Source: Butyricicoccus sp. (GTDB lineage: Bacteria; Bacillota; Clostridia; Oscillospirales; Butyricicoccaceae). From it: 39,771 bases of DNA. The notes below the pieces were generated by a model. It was not told the origin of the DNA and did not search any database. It worked only from the letters and a program-made list of their open reading frames with translations. Made by a program: the position numbers and the translations under genes. Where the stretch lies: contig JAGHIZ010000079.1 of NCBI GenBank assembly GCA_017886875.1, positions 1 through 39,771 on the forward strand. Reading direction: 5' to 3'. Below are positions 8,150 to 16,784 of this stretch, piece by piece. How positions within the stretch are numbered: position 1 is the stretch's first letter; the number at the start of each line of letters is the position of its first letter.

Positions 8150-8512
8150 TTAATGCTCTTTATTATCAAGATAAGCAGTCATTTCAGCTATATCATTTTC
8201 GTCTAAATCATCACCAGAAGATAATGCACAAATGAACTTTTCAAGAGAACCATCATATAATGTGTCTAATATCATCTTAGCTTTTAAATGTTCAAGTTGC
8301 TCTTTATTATATTGATAATAATATTTTCTACCTTTTTTAATTAATAGTCCTTTTTCAGACATTCTGGTTAAATAAGTGTTTATTGTTTGTCTTTTATGTT
8401 CTTTACCTATTTCATTAAAATATTCCCAAACATCAGCACCAGACAACATATGATTAGTATTCCAAAATAAATTCATAATTTCTTGTTCAATGCTTGATAA
8501 TGTAAATTTCAT
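8150..8512 (-). CDS. BlaI/MecI-family transcriptional repressor
   Basis: A 120-residue winged-helix repressor. The start MKFTLSSIEQEIMNLFW and the segment RQTINTYLTRMSEKGLL (recognition helix and wing) are typical of BlaI/MecI. The C-terminal helices (about 80-115) would form the dimer and contain the site cleaved when the partner protease is activated. I chose the ATG at 8512 because GGAGG lies 10 bases upstream; an in-frame ATG at 8539 has no such site. It is the first gene of a two-gene operon with the M56 protease and probably represses its own promoter. The three-gene ABC operon next door is a plausible further target. Confidence 0.85.
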   Translation of the reverse strand: MKFTLSSIEQEIMNLFWNTNHMLSGADVWEYFNEIGKEHKRQTINTYLTRMSEKGLLIKKGRKYYYQYNKEQLEHLKAKMILDTLYDGSLEKFICALSSGDDLDENDIAEMTAYLDNKEH

Positions 8513-8544
8513 AATATATAAACCTCCATATTTGTTCATTTAAA

Positions 8545-8573
8545 ATACTAATATAATTATCAAGCAATATCAA
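8545..8573 (-). promoter_or_regulatory. Candidate promoter of the BlaI/BlaR-like operon
   Basis: On the minus strand TTGATA (8568-8573) and TAGTAT (8545-8550) are separated by 17 bases. A direct repeat TTGATA-TTGC-TTGATA spans the -35 and spacer and could hold the repressor site. Confidence 0.5.
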
Positions 8574-8592
8574 TTATTTTTATAAAAATTTT

Positions 8593-9255
8593 TTAGTTTA
8601 TAAATATTCCATCTTGCATCACTAAAAATCTAGAACTATATGATAATAAATCCCTATCATGTGTTACCATAATAATTGTAATGCCTTGTTTATTGAGCTC
8701 TTTAAGTAAAGACATTATTTCTAGACCTGTATTATAGTCTAAATTTCCTGTTGGTTCATCTGCTAATATGATTTTTGGATTGTTTGATATTGCTCTAGCT
8801 ATCGCAATTCTTTGTTGCTCACCACCAGAAAGTTCAGATGGATATGAATTAGCTTTTTTAGATAATCCAACACGAGATATTAAAGATTTTGCATTTTTTT
8901 GACGTTCTAACTTTGAAATACCAGCATATCCTTGAATAAGCTGTATATTATCTAAGCAATTCAGCTCATTAATAAGATTAAATGACTGATAAATATAGCC
9001 AATTTGATTAAGTCTTGTTTTTGCAAGTTGTTTTTTGTTTATCTGTTTGATGTTTTGACCATATAAAAAATAATCTCCACTATCAAAATCATCAATTAAA
9101 CCAATTATATTTAACAATGATGATTTTCCACAACCTGAACGTCCAGTAATCATTAAAAATTCACCAGATTTTATATTTAATGAAATATTATTAAGTGCAT
9201 AAAATTTGTGTTTACCGTTTTTGTATATTTTACTCAAATTTTTAATTTCAATCAT
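8593..9255 (-). CDS. ABC transporter ATP-binding protein (LolD/MacB type)
   Basis: A 220-residue ATPase of the LolD/MacB/BceA class. It shows Walker A GRSGCGKSS, Q-loop YQSFNL, signature LSGGEQQR, Walker B IILADEP followed by TGNLD, and the H-loop VTHD. The ATG at 9255, 14 bases after the preceding permease stop, begins the usual MIEIKNLSKIY. Longer in-frame starts reach back into the permease gene and are unlikely. It powers the two permeases encoded just upstream (9270-11563). Substrates of such exporters include peptides, lipoproteins and antibiotics; nothing here fixes which. Confidence 0.9.
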   Translation of the reverse strand: MIEIKNLSKIYKNGKHKFYALNNISLNIKSGEFLMITGRSGCGKSSLLNIIGLIDDFDSGDYFLYGQNIKQINKKQLAKTRLNQIGYIYQSFNLINELNCLDNIQLIQGYAGISKLERQKNAKSLISRVGLSKKANSYPSELSGGEQQRIAIARAISNNPKIILADEPTGNLDYNTGLEIMSLLKELNKQGITIIMVTHDRDLLSYSSRFLVMQDGIFIN

Positions 9256-9269
9256 TGTTATCACTCTTT

Positions 9270-10457
9270 CTATAAATCTTTCAGGCATTTTATTGGAGAC
9301 ATATATTTTAATTTCTGAGATAGTATTGTACATATTAAAGTACTGAGTAAAATAGAAGCAATAGCACAAATTATCATTGAATAAATAGAGTAAGTGTTTT
9401 TTACACCAACACCATCAAATATAGGAAGAAATGGTATACTTAATAGATTACCAATAAGTGTGCTAACTATAACTATAAAAAATATTTCTAAAAATATTTC
9501 TAGTCTAAGTTGATTATAACTTGCACCACATAAAAAAGAAATTGCAATCTCTTTTTTACGTTTATTCATAAAAATCAATAAAAGTCCAATTAAACTAAAT
9601 GTTATAATTAAAAAAATAAAGCTTAATACAAAATTTATAACTTTAGATAATTCAATATTGCGACTTAATATACTTTGTGCTTCTCCAATATAATTTCTTA
9701 CCTCATATGAAGTATTTGTATATTTGTTATTTAGATATGATTGAATATTTTGAGCTATTGCAACAATATCATTTTTATTTTTATTATTAAAAGGCAAAGT
9801 AATGTAATCTCTACAATTTAAATCTTTTAAATCTTGTATAGTAGAGTAGGGAAATATTATATAATTATCTAATGAATCAAATTCTACACCATTTGATGTA
9901 TATTTTATATCAGAAAGCAAATTTTTAAAATTACAATTTATATTATCTAAAATAATAAAATCTGAAATTCTAATATTAAATAGTGTATTTTTTTTATCAT
10001 CAAAGTATTTTTTTATATTTTTATCTTTAAATTTATAATTTTCATTTAGTATTTTATTAGCATATTTTCCTATCAAAACACTTTTATTAAATTCATTACT
10101 TCCTGTAAGCTCATAATAGAACGCTTCATTTGCAAATAAAATAGAAAAATTTTCTTTATAATCTTCAACATAAGAGTATTGTTTATAAAATGATATAGGA
10201 TAAAAATTATTTTTTATATATTCTAAATCCTCTGAGTTAATGTTATCATTAACATTGTCAGTAATTGGTGTTGATATTGTTAAATATTTGAAAGAAAAAA
10301 GTTCTTCTAAGTCGTTAAATTGTTTATTAAAACTTAAAATTATGTTTATAGATATTGAAAGCATACATACACCAATAATAACTTGAATAATAATTGGAAA
10401 ATATTTTTTTATATTTCTTTTAATACGTTTTTCAGCTCTTTCAAATAAATAAATCAT
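9270..10457 (-). CDS. ABC transporter permease, FtsX/MacB fold (first half-transporter)
   Basis: A 395-residue permease with one N-terminal membrane helix (about 20-43), a large extracytoplasmic domain (about 45-265) and three C-terminal helices. The FtsX-like segment around FLCGASYNQLRLEIFLE is typical of MacB-type permeases. It ends 14 bases before the ATPase and starts 2 bases after its sister permease, so the three genes are one operon and the two permeases probably form a heterodimer. Its extracytoplasmic domain is rich in Asn, Lys and Ile and gave me no family match. Ligand unknown. Confidence 0.8.
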   Translation of the reverse strand: MIYLFERAEKRIKRNIKKYFPIIIQVIIGVCMLSISINIILSFNKQFNDLEELFSFKYLTISTPITDNVNDNINSEDLEYIKNNFYPISFYKQYSYVEDYKENFSILFANEAFYYELTGSNEFNKSVLIGKYANKILNENYKFKDKNIKKYFDDKKNTLFNIRISDFIILDNINCNFKNLLSDIKYTSNGVEFDSLDNYIIFPYSTIQDLKDLNCRDYITLPFNNKNKNDIVAIAQNIQSYLNNKYTNTSYEVRNYIGEAQSILSRNIELSKVINFVLSFIFLIITFSLIGLLLIFMNKRKKEIAISFLCGASYNQLRLEIFLEIFFIVIVSTLIGNLLSIPFLPIFDGVGVKNTYSIYSMIICAIASILLSTLICTILSQKLKYMSPIKCLKDL

Positions 10458-10459
10458 AT

Positions 10460-11563
10460 CTATACCTCTTTTATAATTTCAGTAATATTCATATTTTTAA
10501 ATTTCAATAAAAGCACAATACTTATAATAAAAGATGAGATTACAGAAACTAATAACATACATATAAAAGTAAAACTTCCAAAATAATGATTTATAATATT
10601 TTCTATTTTTTCTGATACTATTGGTTCAGTTAAAAATACCAATAAAATTGATACTATAACTAAAATAAAACATTCATAGAAAAATTGAATAAATATTTGT
10701 TTGTATGTTGCACCTAATGCAATTTCTATTCCAAATTTTTTCTTTTGTTGTTCTAGCTTGCTTATCTGTATATTAATTAAATTTATTAAAGCATATATAA
10801 GAACCACAATAGCAAGTATAATGATTATAAAGCCACGTTCAAATAGATTATTCTTTGCATCTGAATAATATTTATCTGCCGTAATTACTGTTCCAAATAG
10901 TCCTAATTCATTCCAGTTAATTTGGTTCATGTATTCTAGGCTAGTTAGTTCTGCTGCTATTCTATATCCCTGAATAATACTATTTGTAGTTGATAGAGAT
11001 GTAGAATATGGGATAAGATTTATATTAAAATTAGGAATATATTTCATTACACCTATAATTTCTAATTTTGTATCACCAATATAAACCACATCATCAATAT
11101 TTAACCCTGTTTGTTTTTGATAGCCTTCACCAATTATACAGACATTATCTCCGCCTTTTAACTCTTCTTTTGTAAAGTATCTCCCTTCAATTATAGGAAA
11201 CTTAAAAAAATCAGTATAATTTTCATCTATTAAATAATATGATAAAATATCTTGTGAAATAACATCAGAATATGTATTATATTGTATAAAAGTGTAATCT
11301 TGTATAAAGTCATATCTATTTAAAAACTTTTTTATATCTTTTGATGAGATAATGTCATTATCTGAATTTGTTTGTGACTCATATAATATACTTTGTGATA
11401 TATTTTTCATTTCGAACATTGATAAACCTAGTAGACCATCTTCTATATAACAACATACAAGGAAGAAAAATTGGTACGCAACAAATAATGTTAATACAAT
11501 AATAATATTCATTCGTATATTAGATTTAATAGACTTAATTGAGTTCTCAAATAAAAAATACAT
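10460..11563 (-). CDS. ABC transporter permease, FtsX/MacB fold (second half-transporter)
   Basis: A 367-residue paralogue-like partner of the next permease. It has one N-terminal helix (about 18-40), an extracytoplasmic domain (about 45-240), and three C-terminal helices with the FtsX coupling segment IEIALGATYKQIFIQF. The periplasm-facing part includes IIGEGYQKQTGLNIDD and YIGDTKLEIIGVM, typical of the MacB_PCD fold. First gene of the permease-permease-ATPase operon. TTGGAG lies just ahead of the start, and a good promoter is at 11602-11630. Substrate unknown. Confidence 0.8.
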   Translation of the reverse strand: MYFLFENSIKSIKSNIRMNIIIVLTLFVAYQFFFLVCCYIEDGLLGLSMFEMKNISQSILYESQTNSDNDIISSKDIKKFLNRYDFIQDYTFIQYNTYSDVISQDILSYYLIDENYTDFFKFPIIEGRYFTKEELKGGDNVCIIGEGYQKQTGLNIDDVVYIGDTKLEIIGVMKYIPNFNINLIPYSTSLSTTNSIIQGYRIAAELTSLEYMNQINWNELGLFGTVITADKYYSDAKNNLFERGFIIIILAIVVLIYALINLINIQISKLEQQKKKFGIEIALGATYKQIFIQFFYECFILVIVSILLVFLTEPIVSEKIENIINHYFGSFTFICMLLVSVISSFIISIVLLLKFKNMNITEIIKEV

Positions 11564-11581
11564 AATATCACTCCAAATATA

Positions 11582-11630
11582 ATTACTACAATTATGACTT
11601 AATATTACTACTAAAAAGAATAAAAGTCAA
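11582..11630 (-). promoter_or_regulatory. Promoter and direct repeat ahead of the three-gene ABC operon
   Basis: On the minus strand TTGACT (11625-11630) and TAATAT (11602-11607) are separated by 17 bases. On the plus strand ATTACTAC occurs at 11582-11589 and 11604-11611, 22 bases apart, one copy covering the -10. Two turns of helix spacing fits a dimeric regulator, possibly the BlaI-like protein or a nearby response regulator. Confidence 0.5.
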
Positions 11631-11660
11631 TCAGAGTTTTTGAGAGGATATCCAAATTTT

Positions 11661-11710
11661 TAACTGCCCCAATTTACGAGGATAACATAAATTGGAGCAG
11701 TTTATATTTT
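11661..11710. terminator. Hairpin between two minus-strand ABC operons
   Basis: AACTGC-C-CCAATTTA pairs with TAAATTGG-A-GCAGTT, giving a 15-bp stem with one mismatch (a G-U pair on the minus strand). No proper T run follows on the minus strand, so termination strength is uncertain. Confidence 0.45.
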
Positions 11711-11735
11711 AACCGTAAGATTATCGGCTATTTTA

Positions 11736-13841
11736 TTATATTTTTAGTATATTGAGAACTTTTCTTAGTGTTAATCTATAAATTAAGTATAAAACAAATG
11801 ATATAATAGCTATTAATACTAGGCAAACTAAAAGACCTGCAATTTCATAGAAAGTTAGCCTATTATCATTAAAGAACATAATCATTGAATAAAAAATATA
11901 TATAAGTGATGTTCCAGTTATAATTGGAACTAAAAATACTTTTTTTACTTGGCTTCTAGCACAATTATTTAAATAATTATTAGATGCACCTAAATGTCTT
12001 AAATCATCATAGACCTTTTTGTTAGAAATTGCTATTGTTATACAGCGGGTGAAAGCAATTACTATAACTGCAACAAAACAGATTATAGAAATAAATATAA
12101 ATAGCATCAAAAATACTGCTGTTGTTTTTATAAAATCTGCTTTATCAAGTACTCTAAATTGTGGCATATATTGCCAATACATACGGAAATCTGAGCTATT
12201 ACGATTATCGTAATTTGGTGGTTCTTGTTCATCTAAAAAGTAATAGCCATATAGCTCTTCATGAACTTGTTTCAAAATAGGGTCAAAACTATCATATACT
12301 GCTACTTCTTTGCCTGAATGGTCAACTATTTCATTAAAAAGAGCTTTTGCAAAATCATATGTTTGTTCATCATTTTCTACATTAAAAAATACCATTCGTT
12401 CTTGCCAGTCTAAAGGAAGACCAGTGATGATTTTTTGATAATCTTCATCGCTTACAACATATCGACCAAATAATATATCATTACATAAATGTTCAATGGG
12501 CTTAAATGACCAGCTTTCACCAGTTATAGTGTTTGTAACTAATGTCACATCACCACCAAATACTCCTTGACCATCACCAGATGTGTCCATAATTCCAGCT
12601 ATCTCACCAGAATTTATATTTATATCTTCACCTGTTAATGCTTCATAAGACGATTTGGATAGGAAAATTTGAGATTGCAATAGATTATAATAAACACTTT
12701 CCCATGTTGTACCAAGAGAAGTTTCTTTTTCTACGCTCATTTCACCGTCCACGCCAAGTCTTGCCATAGGAACATCTGCCCATGAGGTTATTTTTACATT
12801 GTATTTATCAGCAAGCTTAAAAACTTCATCTTTTTTAGGTATGTTTTGGTCGGCACGGAAATGATAAGCATAATCAATAGGGCGGTCATCAAAGGACATT
12901 ATTGCACCTGTACCAAGCATAGGAGTATAAAAACTTCCAAAATAAGCACCAGCAATAAGTAATGTCATTACAAGCATATTTCTTACTGTTTGACGACCTT
13001 GGAATTTCATCATTGATACAGAAATTATATCTTTATATTTCTTTCTTTTGTTCCAGCCATTGGAAACGGTATGCAATAAAATCATATATAGCCCAATTAA
13101 AGCAGGAATATAAAATATAGCTGTAAGCCCCTCTGGAGGATACCAATGTAAACCTAAAATAAATATAGATGGTGCAATATATCCACAAAAACCACCTAGT
13201 ATTAATAATATAATTCCAACCAATCCAAACCATTTAGGAACAGAATGTACAGGTTCTGCTGAATGGGTTTGCTTTATTATATCAATTATATTTGTTTTCA
13301 TTATAGATTTATAGCCCATAATAAATAACATAAATATAACATATATGCTGAAAATTATAATATATGAATATGAGTTTATATCAAAGTTAAGAGCCATTTC
13401 TTCTGTATCAACAATAAATAATCTGAAGATACTCCAAATTATATAAGCAAGTGGTATACCAAGTATTGCACCTAAACCGCATGAAATAATAGAGATTATA
13501 GAAAGTTCTTTCCAAAGTTCAGATTTAAGTTGTTTTTTTGATGCACCAAGAGCAAGAAAAACACCAGTTTCTTTTGATTTTTGCCTAAAGAAAAGCCCAG
13601 CAGCATATGTAGTAAACACTGCACAACCAATCACAGCTAAAACAAATATCATCATAACTTGTTTTCGACTGTCACCACCTTCAGGGAGTACATCTAAAAT
13701 TGTCGGTGAACGCATCATAAAAATATAAGATGTAATAAGCATTACTGAAAAAAAGCAACAACATGATAATAAGGTATATTGACCTATATTTTTCTTTCTT
13801 AGTTTAGAATATAAAGCAGAAAACGACATCATAAATATCAT
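11736..13841 (-). CDS. BceB-like ABC transporter permease (antimicrobial peptide type)
   Basis: A 701-residue permease with about ten membrane helices and one large extracytoplasmic loop (about 315-575), the layout of BceB/VraG-type transporters that sense and remove cell-wall-active peptides. The segment ETGVFLALGASKKQLKSELWKE is the FtsX-like coupling region. Its start overlaps the stop of the ATPase gene as ATGA, indicating translational coupling; ATGs three and four codons later (13832, 13829) are alternative starts, the former about 9 bases after AAAGGA. The operon diverges from LytTR/GHKL regulators. BceAB modules usually detoxify or signal lipid-II-binding peptides; the specific ligand is unknown. 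Confidence 0.85.
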   Translation of the reverse strand: MIFMMSFSALYSKLRKKNIGQYTLLSCCCFFSVMLITSYIFMMRSPTILDVLPEGGDSRKQVMMIFVLAVIGCAVFTTYAAGLFFRQKSKETGVFLALGASKKQLKSELWKELSIISIISCGLGAILGIPLAYIIWSIFRLFIVDTEEMALNFDINSYSYIIIFSIYVIFMLFIMGYKSIMKTNIIDIIKQTHSAEPVHSVPKWFGLVGIILLILGGFCGYIAPSIFILGLHWYPPEGLTAIFYIPALIGLYMILLHTVSNGWNKRKKYKDIISVSMMKFQGRQTVRNMLVMTLLIAGAYFGSFYTPMLGTGAIMSFDDRPIDYAYHFRADQNIPKKDEVFKLADKYNVKITSWADVPMARLGVDGEMSVEKETSLGTTWESVYYNLLQSQIFLSKSSYEALTGEDININSGEIAGIMDTSGDGQGVFGGDVTLVTNTITGESWSFKPIEHLCNDILFGRYVVSDEDYQKIITGLPLDWQERMVFFNVENDEQTYDFAKALFNEIVDHSGKEVAVYDSFDPILKQVHEELYGYYFLDEQEPPNYDNRNSSDFRMYWQYMPQFRVLDKADFIKTTAVFLMLFIFISIICFVAVIVIAFTRCITIAISNKKVYDDLRHLGASNNYLNNCARSQVKKVFLVPIITGTSLIYIFYSMIMFFNDNRLTFYEIAGLLVCLVLIAIISFVLYLIYRLTLRKVLNILKI

Positions 13842-14581
13842 TCCTTTCCCATATCACTAATGGCACTTAATAAATGGTCTTGAAAATCTAAGCGGTTCAT
13901 AGTTCCTTTTTCTAAAGTTCTCCAAACTGTGCCATCTTTTAAAACAATTACTTTATCACAAAATGAAGCAGCAAAAGAGTCATGAGTTACCATTAAAATT
14001 GTTGCTCCAAGTGATTTTTTAGCCTGTTCAAATGAACTTATAACTGCTCTTGAGGATTTAGAATCAAGGTTTCCTGTAGGTTCATCTGCAAGAATTAGCA
14101 AAGGGTTATTTATGATAGCACGAGCGACAGCAGTTCTTTGTTTTTCGCCTCCAGAAATATCCGCAGGATATTTATTTTGTATTGATTTTATTCCAAATAT
14201 ATCACATAATTGTTCGGCACGAATTTCTATTTGATTGTTTATTTTACCGCCTATTATAGCGGGTAGTAAAATGTTTTCTCTAACAGTAAGGCCATCTAGT
14301 AATAGAAAATCTTGAAATACAAAACCTAATTTTTCATTTCTTATTTTAGAAAGCGATTTTTCATCTAGTTTAGCAAGCTCTATATCACCAAGCAATATAC
14401 TTCCATCATCTGATGGTATATAACATGATATACAGTTTAAAAGAGTTGTTTTACCAGAGCCAGAAGACCCCATAACAGCAATAAATTCTCCTTTATTTAC
14501 CTCTAATGAAACACCTTTTAAAACTTCATATTTAGTTTTTCCTACTTTGTATGATTTGTGTAGATTTTTAACAGTTAGCAT
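13838..14581 (-). CDS. BceA-like ABC transporter ATP-binding protein
   Basis: A 247-residue ATPase starting MLTVKNLHKSYKVG, with Walker A GSSGSGKTT, Q-loop FVFQDFLLL, signature ISGGEKQR, Walker B ILADEPTGNLDS and H-loop VTHD. The ATG at 14581 is about 9 bases after AAAGGA, while an upstream in-frame ATG at 14599 has no good site. It overlaps the permease gene by 4 bases and forms a typical BceAB pair. Its promoter faces that of the LytTR regulator. Confidence 0.9.
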   Translation of the reverse strand: MLTVKNLHKSYKVGKTKYEVLKGVSLEVNKGEFIAVMGSSGSGKTTLLNCISCYIPSDDGSILLGDIELAKLDEKSLSKIRNEKLGFVFQDFLLLDGLTVRENILLPAIIGGKINNQIEIRAEQLCDIFGIKSIQNKYPADISGGEKQRTAVARAIINNPLLILADEPTGNLDSKSSRAVISSFEQAKKSLGATILMVTHDSFAASFCDKVIVLKDGTVWRTLEKGTMNRLDFQDHLLSAISDMGKE

Positions 14582-14624
14582 ATATATCAATCCTTTCAAA
14601 AGTTTTTATTATTTCTATATTTTT

Positions 14625-14653
14625 AATATATAAAATATAGTTTTGCGTTTCAA
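14625..14653 (-). promoter_or_regulatory. Promoter of the BceAB-like operon
   Basis: On the minus strand TTGAAA (14648-14653) and TATATT (14625-14630) are separated by 17 bases, about 45 bases before the ATPase start. The first copy of a triple direct repeat begins 27 bases further upstream, at 14680. Confidence 0.5.
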
Positions 14654-14679
14654 ATGGGCTTGATATTTTATGCTTTTTA

Positions 14680-14744
14680 TATGTCATTTTTGGAGTTATA
14701 TGATTTACATATGTAATTTTTGGTTTGTTTTATGTAAAGTTTGG
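14680..14744. promoter_or_regulatory. Three direct repeats between divergent promoters, candidate LytTR-regulator binding sites
   Basis: TATGTCATTTTTGG (14680), TATGTAATTTTTGG (14710) and TATGTAAAGTTTGG (14731) are three near-identical 14-mers in the same orientation; the last two start 21 bases apart. LytTR regulators bind pairs of direct repeats about two helical turns apart. The third copy ends just before the -35 of the regulator promoter (14746), a position expected for an activator. Confidence 0.6.
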
Positions 14745-14745
14745 T

Positions 14746-14774
14746 TTGGATAAATAATTAAATTATGATACAAT
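14746..14774 (+). promoter_or_regulatory. Promoter of the four-gene two-component operon
   Basis: TTGGAT (14746-14751) and TACAAT (14769-14774) are separated by 17 bases; the -35 is imperfect, fitting an activator-dependent promoter next to the direct repeats. Confidence 0.55.
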
Positions 14775-14807
14775 ATGCACAGTTAAAAAGTGATTTGGAG
14801 TGATTAT

Positions 14808-15515
14808 ATGCTTAGAATAGGTATATGTGATGATGTATATGATGCTCGTATAATTTTAAAATCATCGCTTGAAAGAATAATTGATGATAAAAATACAAGC
14901 TTTTATGAATTTTCATCAGGTGAAGGAATTGTTTCATGGTTTAAATCACATATTGGTGAACTAGATTTGCTGTTTCTTGATATGGAAATGAAAGATTTAA
15001 ATGGCATGGAAACAGCAAAAAAACTAAAACAAATGGATAATGGGATACAAATAGTTTTTCTAACTGGTCATGCTGATTATGTATTTGATGGATATAGTGT
15101 GGGAGCGTTAGGATATATTATAAAGCCTGCTAAAACTGAACAACTAAAAGATGTTATAAATAGAGCAAAAAGTGCTATTTATATGGAAATGGATAAAGCA
15201 TATATTTGCCATTCGGGTGAAACTTATTATAGAATACCAATTAAAAAAATACTTTATTTTTGCTCAGAAAAACGTCAGGTTAGTTGTATTACAACAGATA
15301 AGAGTTATAAATTTTATGGTAAATTAGATGATGTAGCAAGTGAGCTAGGAGATAAATTTATTAGAATACATAAACGTTATCTTGTAAAATCATCAGCTAT
15401 TGAGAAAATAGACAGTAACGAAGTTAGCATTTATGGAAATATAAATCTTCCTATAAGCCGTTCTTGCCGTCAAGATGTGCTTTTAGCTATGACCAAAGCA
15501 GAATTGGAAGGTTAA
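14808..15515 (+). CDS. LytTR-family response regulator
   Basis: A 235-residue regulator. The receiver domain (about 1-120) has the acidic pair DD at 8-9, the phosphoacceptor Asp58 in LLFLDME, and the switch Thr and Lys (LTGHADY, IIKPA). The LytTR DNA-binding domain (about 135-230) includes RIHKRYLVK and PISRSCR. The ATG at 14808 lies 7 bases after GGAG; the ATG at 14790 lacks a site. It is followed after 3 bases by a GHKL kinase, its likely partner. Probable targets are the three direct repeats just upstream, hence its own operon and the divergent BceAB-like transporter. Confidence 0.85.
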   Translation: MLRIGICDDVYDARIILKSSLERIIDDKNTSFYEFSSGEGIVSWFKSHIGELDLLFLDMEMKDLNGMETAKKLKQMDNGIQIVFLTGHADYVFDGYSVGALGYIIKPAKTEQLKDVINRAKSAIYMEMDKAYICHSGETYYRIPIKKILYFCSEKRQVSCITTDKSYKFYGKLDDVASELGDKFIRIHKRYLVKSSAIEKIDSNEVSIYGNINLPISRSCRQDVLLAMTKAELEG

Positions 15516-15518
15516 AAA

Positions 15519-16784
15519 ATGATTTTATATTATATATTAGGTCTTTTTATGATATTTACAAGTGGATTTATGATTTTTAAACTTTGCACACCATTTGTAA
15601 TTGTAAAAAAATCATTTATATGGAAGTGTATATTATTTCTGCTTTTAAGCGGGACAACAGGAATGGTTATATGGGTTGGAGATTTAAACCTTTTATATAC
15701 ATTACCTATATTTTTACTTGGGTTTTTGATTAGCACAACAGGTAATTTTATAGGAAGACTTTCGGTTGCACTTATTTTCTTTTCAATGATAATGTCAATT
15801 TGTGCATTGTCAGATACATATATAGCAGCTATCTTTAGAGATTTATTTATATACGATTTTGTTGCTAAACTATCACGTATTTTAATAATTTTTATAATAT
15901 ATATGCTGATGTGTAAAATATTGCCAAAACAAACAGTTACACTTTCAGATAGATTATGGAAACTTATTTTAGGGCTTTCTGCAATGCCTATTTGTTCATT
16001 GACAGCCATTGTACTTTTAACATATAACAAATATGATTTACAGGAAGTTTATAGCCTTTCAATGAATTTAGGTCTTGCTGTATTGCCAGTGGTGTTAATA
16101 ACATGTGTTGTTCTTTTAGTATCAATAACTGTTTTAGTAAGACATCAAGAACTCGAAACATCAAGTCGTTTAGCATCTTTAAGAGAAACATATTATAAGG
16201 GATTACAAAATCAGGAACAAAATATAAGGCAATTAAGGCATGATTTAAGAAATCATTTAACCGTACTTAGCGGTCTTTTAGGGAAAGAAGATATAAAATC
16301 CGCTAATAATTATATTAATAAACTATATAATATAAAAAGTTTAAAGGGTGTTAAAAATTTTTGTGATAATGAACTTATAAATGTTGTGATGTGTGCTAAA
16401 ATTGGTGAATTAGAAAATCAAAATATAAAAACAGATATATCCATAAATGTGCCTAAAAAATTACCATTTTCAGATATTGATATCTGTGCTTTGTTTGGAA
16501 ATGCACTTGATAATGCAAAAGAGGGTGTAAGAGGTTGTGAAAATCCTATAGTTTTGGTGCGTTGTCGATTTGATAAAGGGCTTTTTATGCTTAAAGTTGA
16601 AAACCCAGTAATAAAAAAAGTAAATGATGATTTATCTACAACAAAACAGGACAAATCAAAACATGGTTTTGGTATAATAGGCATGAAAGATATTGCAATT
16701 AGAAATGGTGGAACACTAGAGGCAGGGGTAAAAAACGGAAAATTTAGCCTTATTGTGTGTTTGCCTGAAAAAATAGGTGACTAA
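15519..16784 (+). CDS. GHKL (AgrC-like) membrane sensor histidine kinase
   Basis: A 421-residue kinase with six hydrophobic segments in the first 207 residues, as in AgrC/ComD-type peptide sensors, then the phosphoacceptor motif LRHDLRNH (His241) and a GHKL ATPase domain with the N box FGNALDNAKEG and the G-box region HGFGIIGM. There is no large extracytoplasmic domain, so the signal is probably sensed within or at the membrane. It starts 3 bases after the LytTR regulator, its likely partner. The stop codon directly abuts the ATG of the next response regulator, so all four signalling genes are likely co-translated. Confidence 0.85.
   Translation: MILYYILGLFMIFTSGFMIFKLCTPFVIVKKSFIWKCILFLLLSGTTGMVIWVGDLNLLYTLPIFLLGFLISTTGNFIGRLSVALIFFSMIMSICALSDTYIAAIFRDLFIYDFVAKLSRILIIFIIYMLMCKILPKQTVTLSDRLWKLILGLSAMPICSLTAIVLLTYNKYDLQEVYSLSMNLGLAVLPVVLITCVVLLVSITVLVRHQELETSSRLASLRETYYKGLQNQEQNIRQLRHDLRNHLTVLSGLLGKEDIKSANNYINKLYNIKSLKGVKNFCDNELINVVMCAKIGELENQNIKTDISINVPKKLPFSDIDICALFGNALDNAKEGVRGCENPIVLVRCRFDKGLFMLKVENPVIKKVNDDLSTTKQDKSKHGFGIIGMKDIAIRNGGTLEAGVKNGKFSLIVCLPEKIGD

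Noticed and set aside
6984-8512. Calling the BlaI/BlaR pair a beta-lactam resistance regulator
   Set aside because: No penicillin-binding sensor domain and no beta-lactamase gene nearby.
15530-16030. 166-codon frame opposite the GHKL kinase
   Set aside because: Antisense shadow of the membrane part of the kinase; no ribosome binding site or family resemblance.
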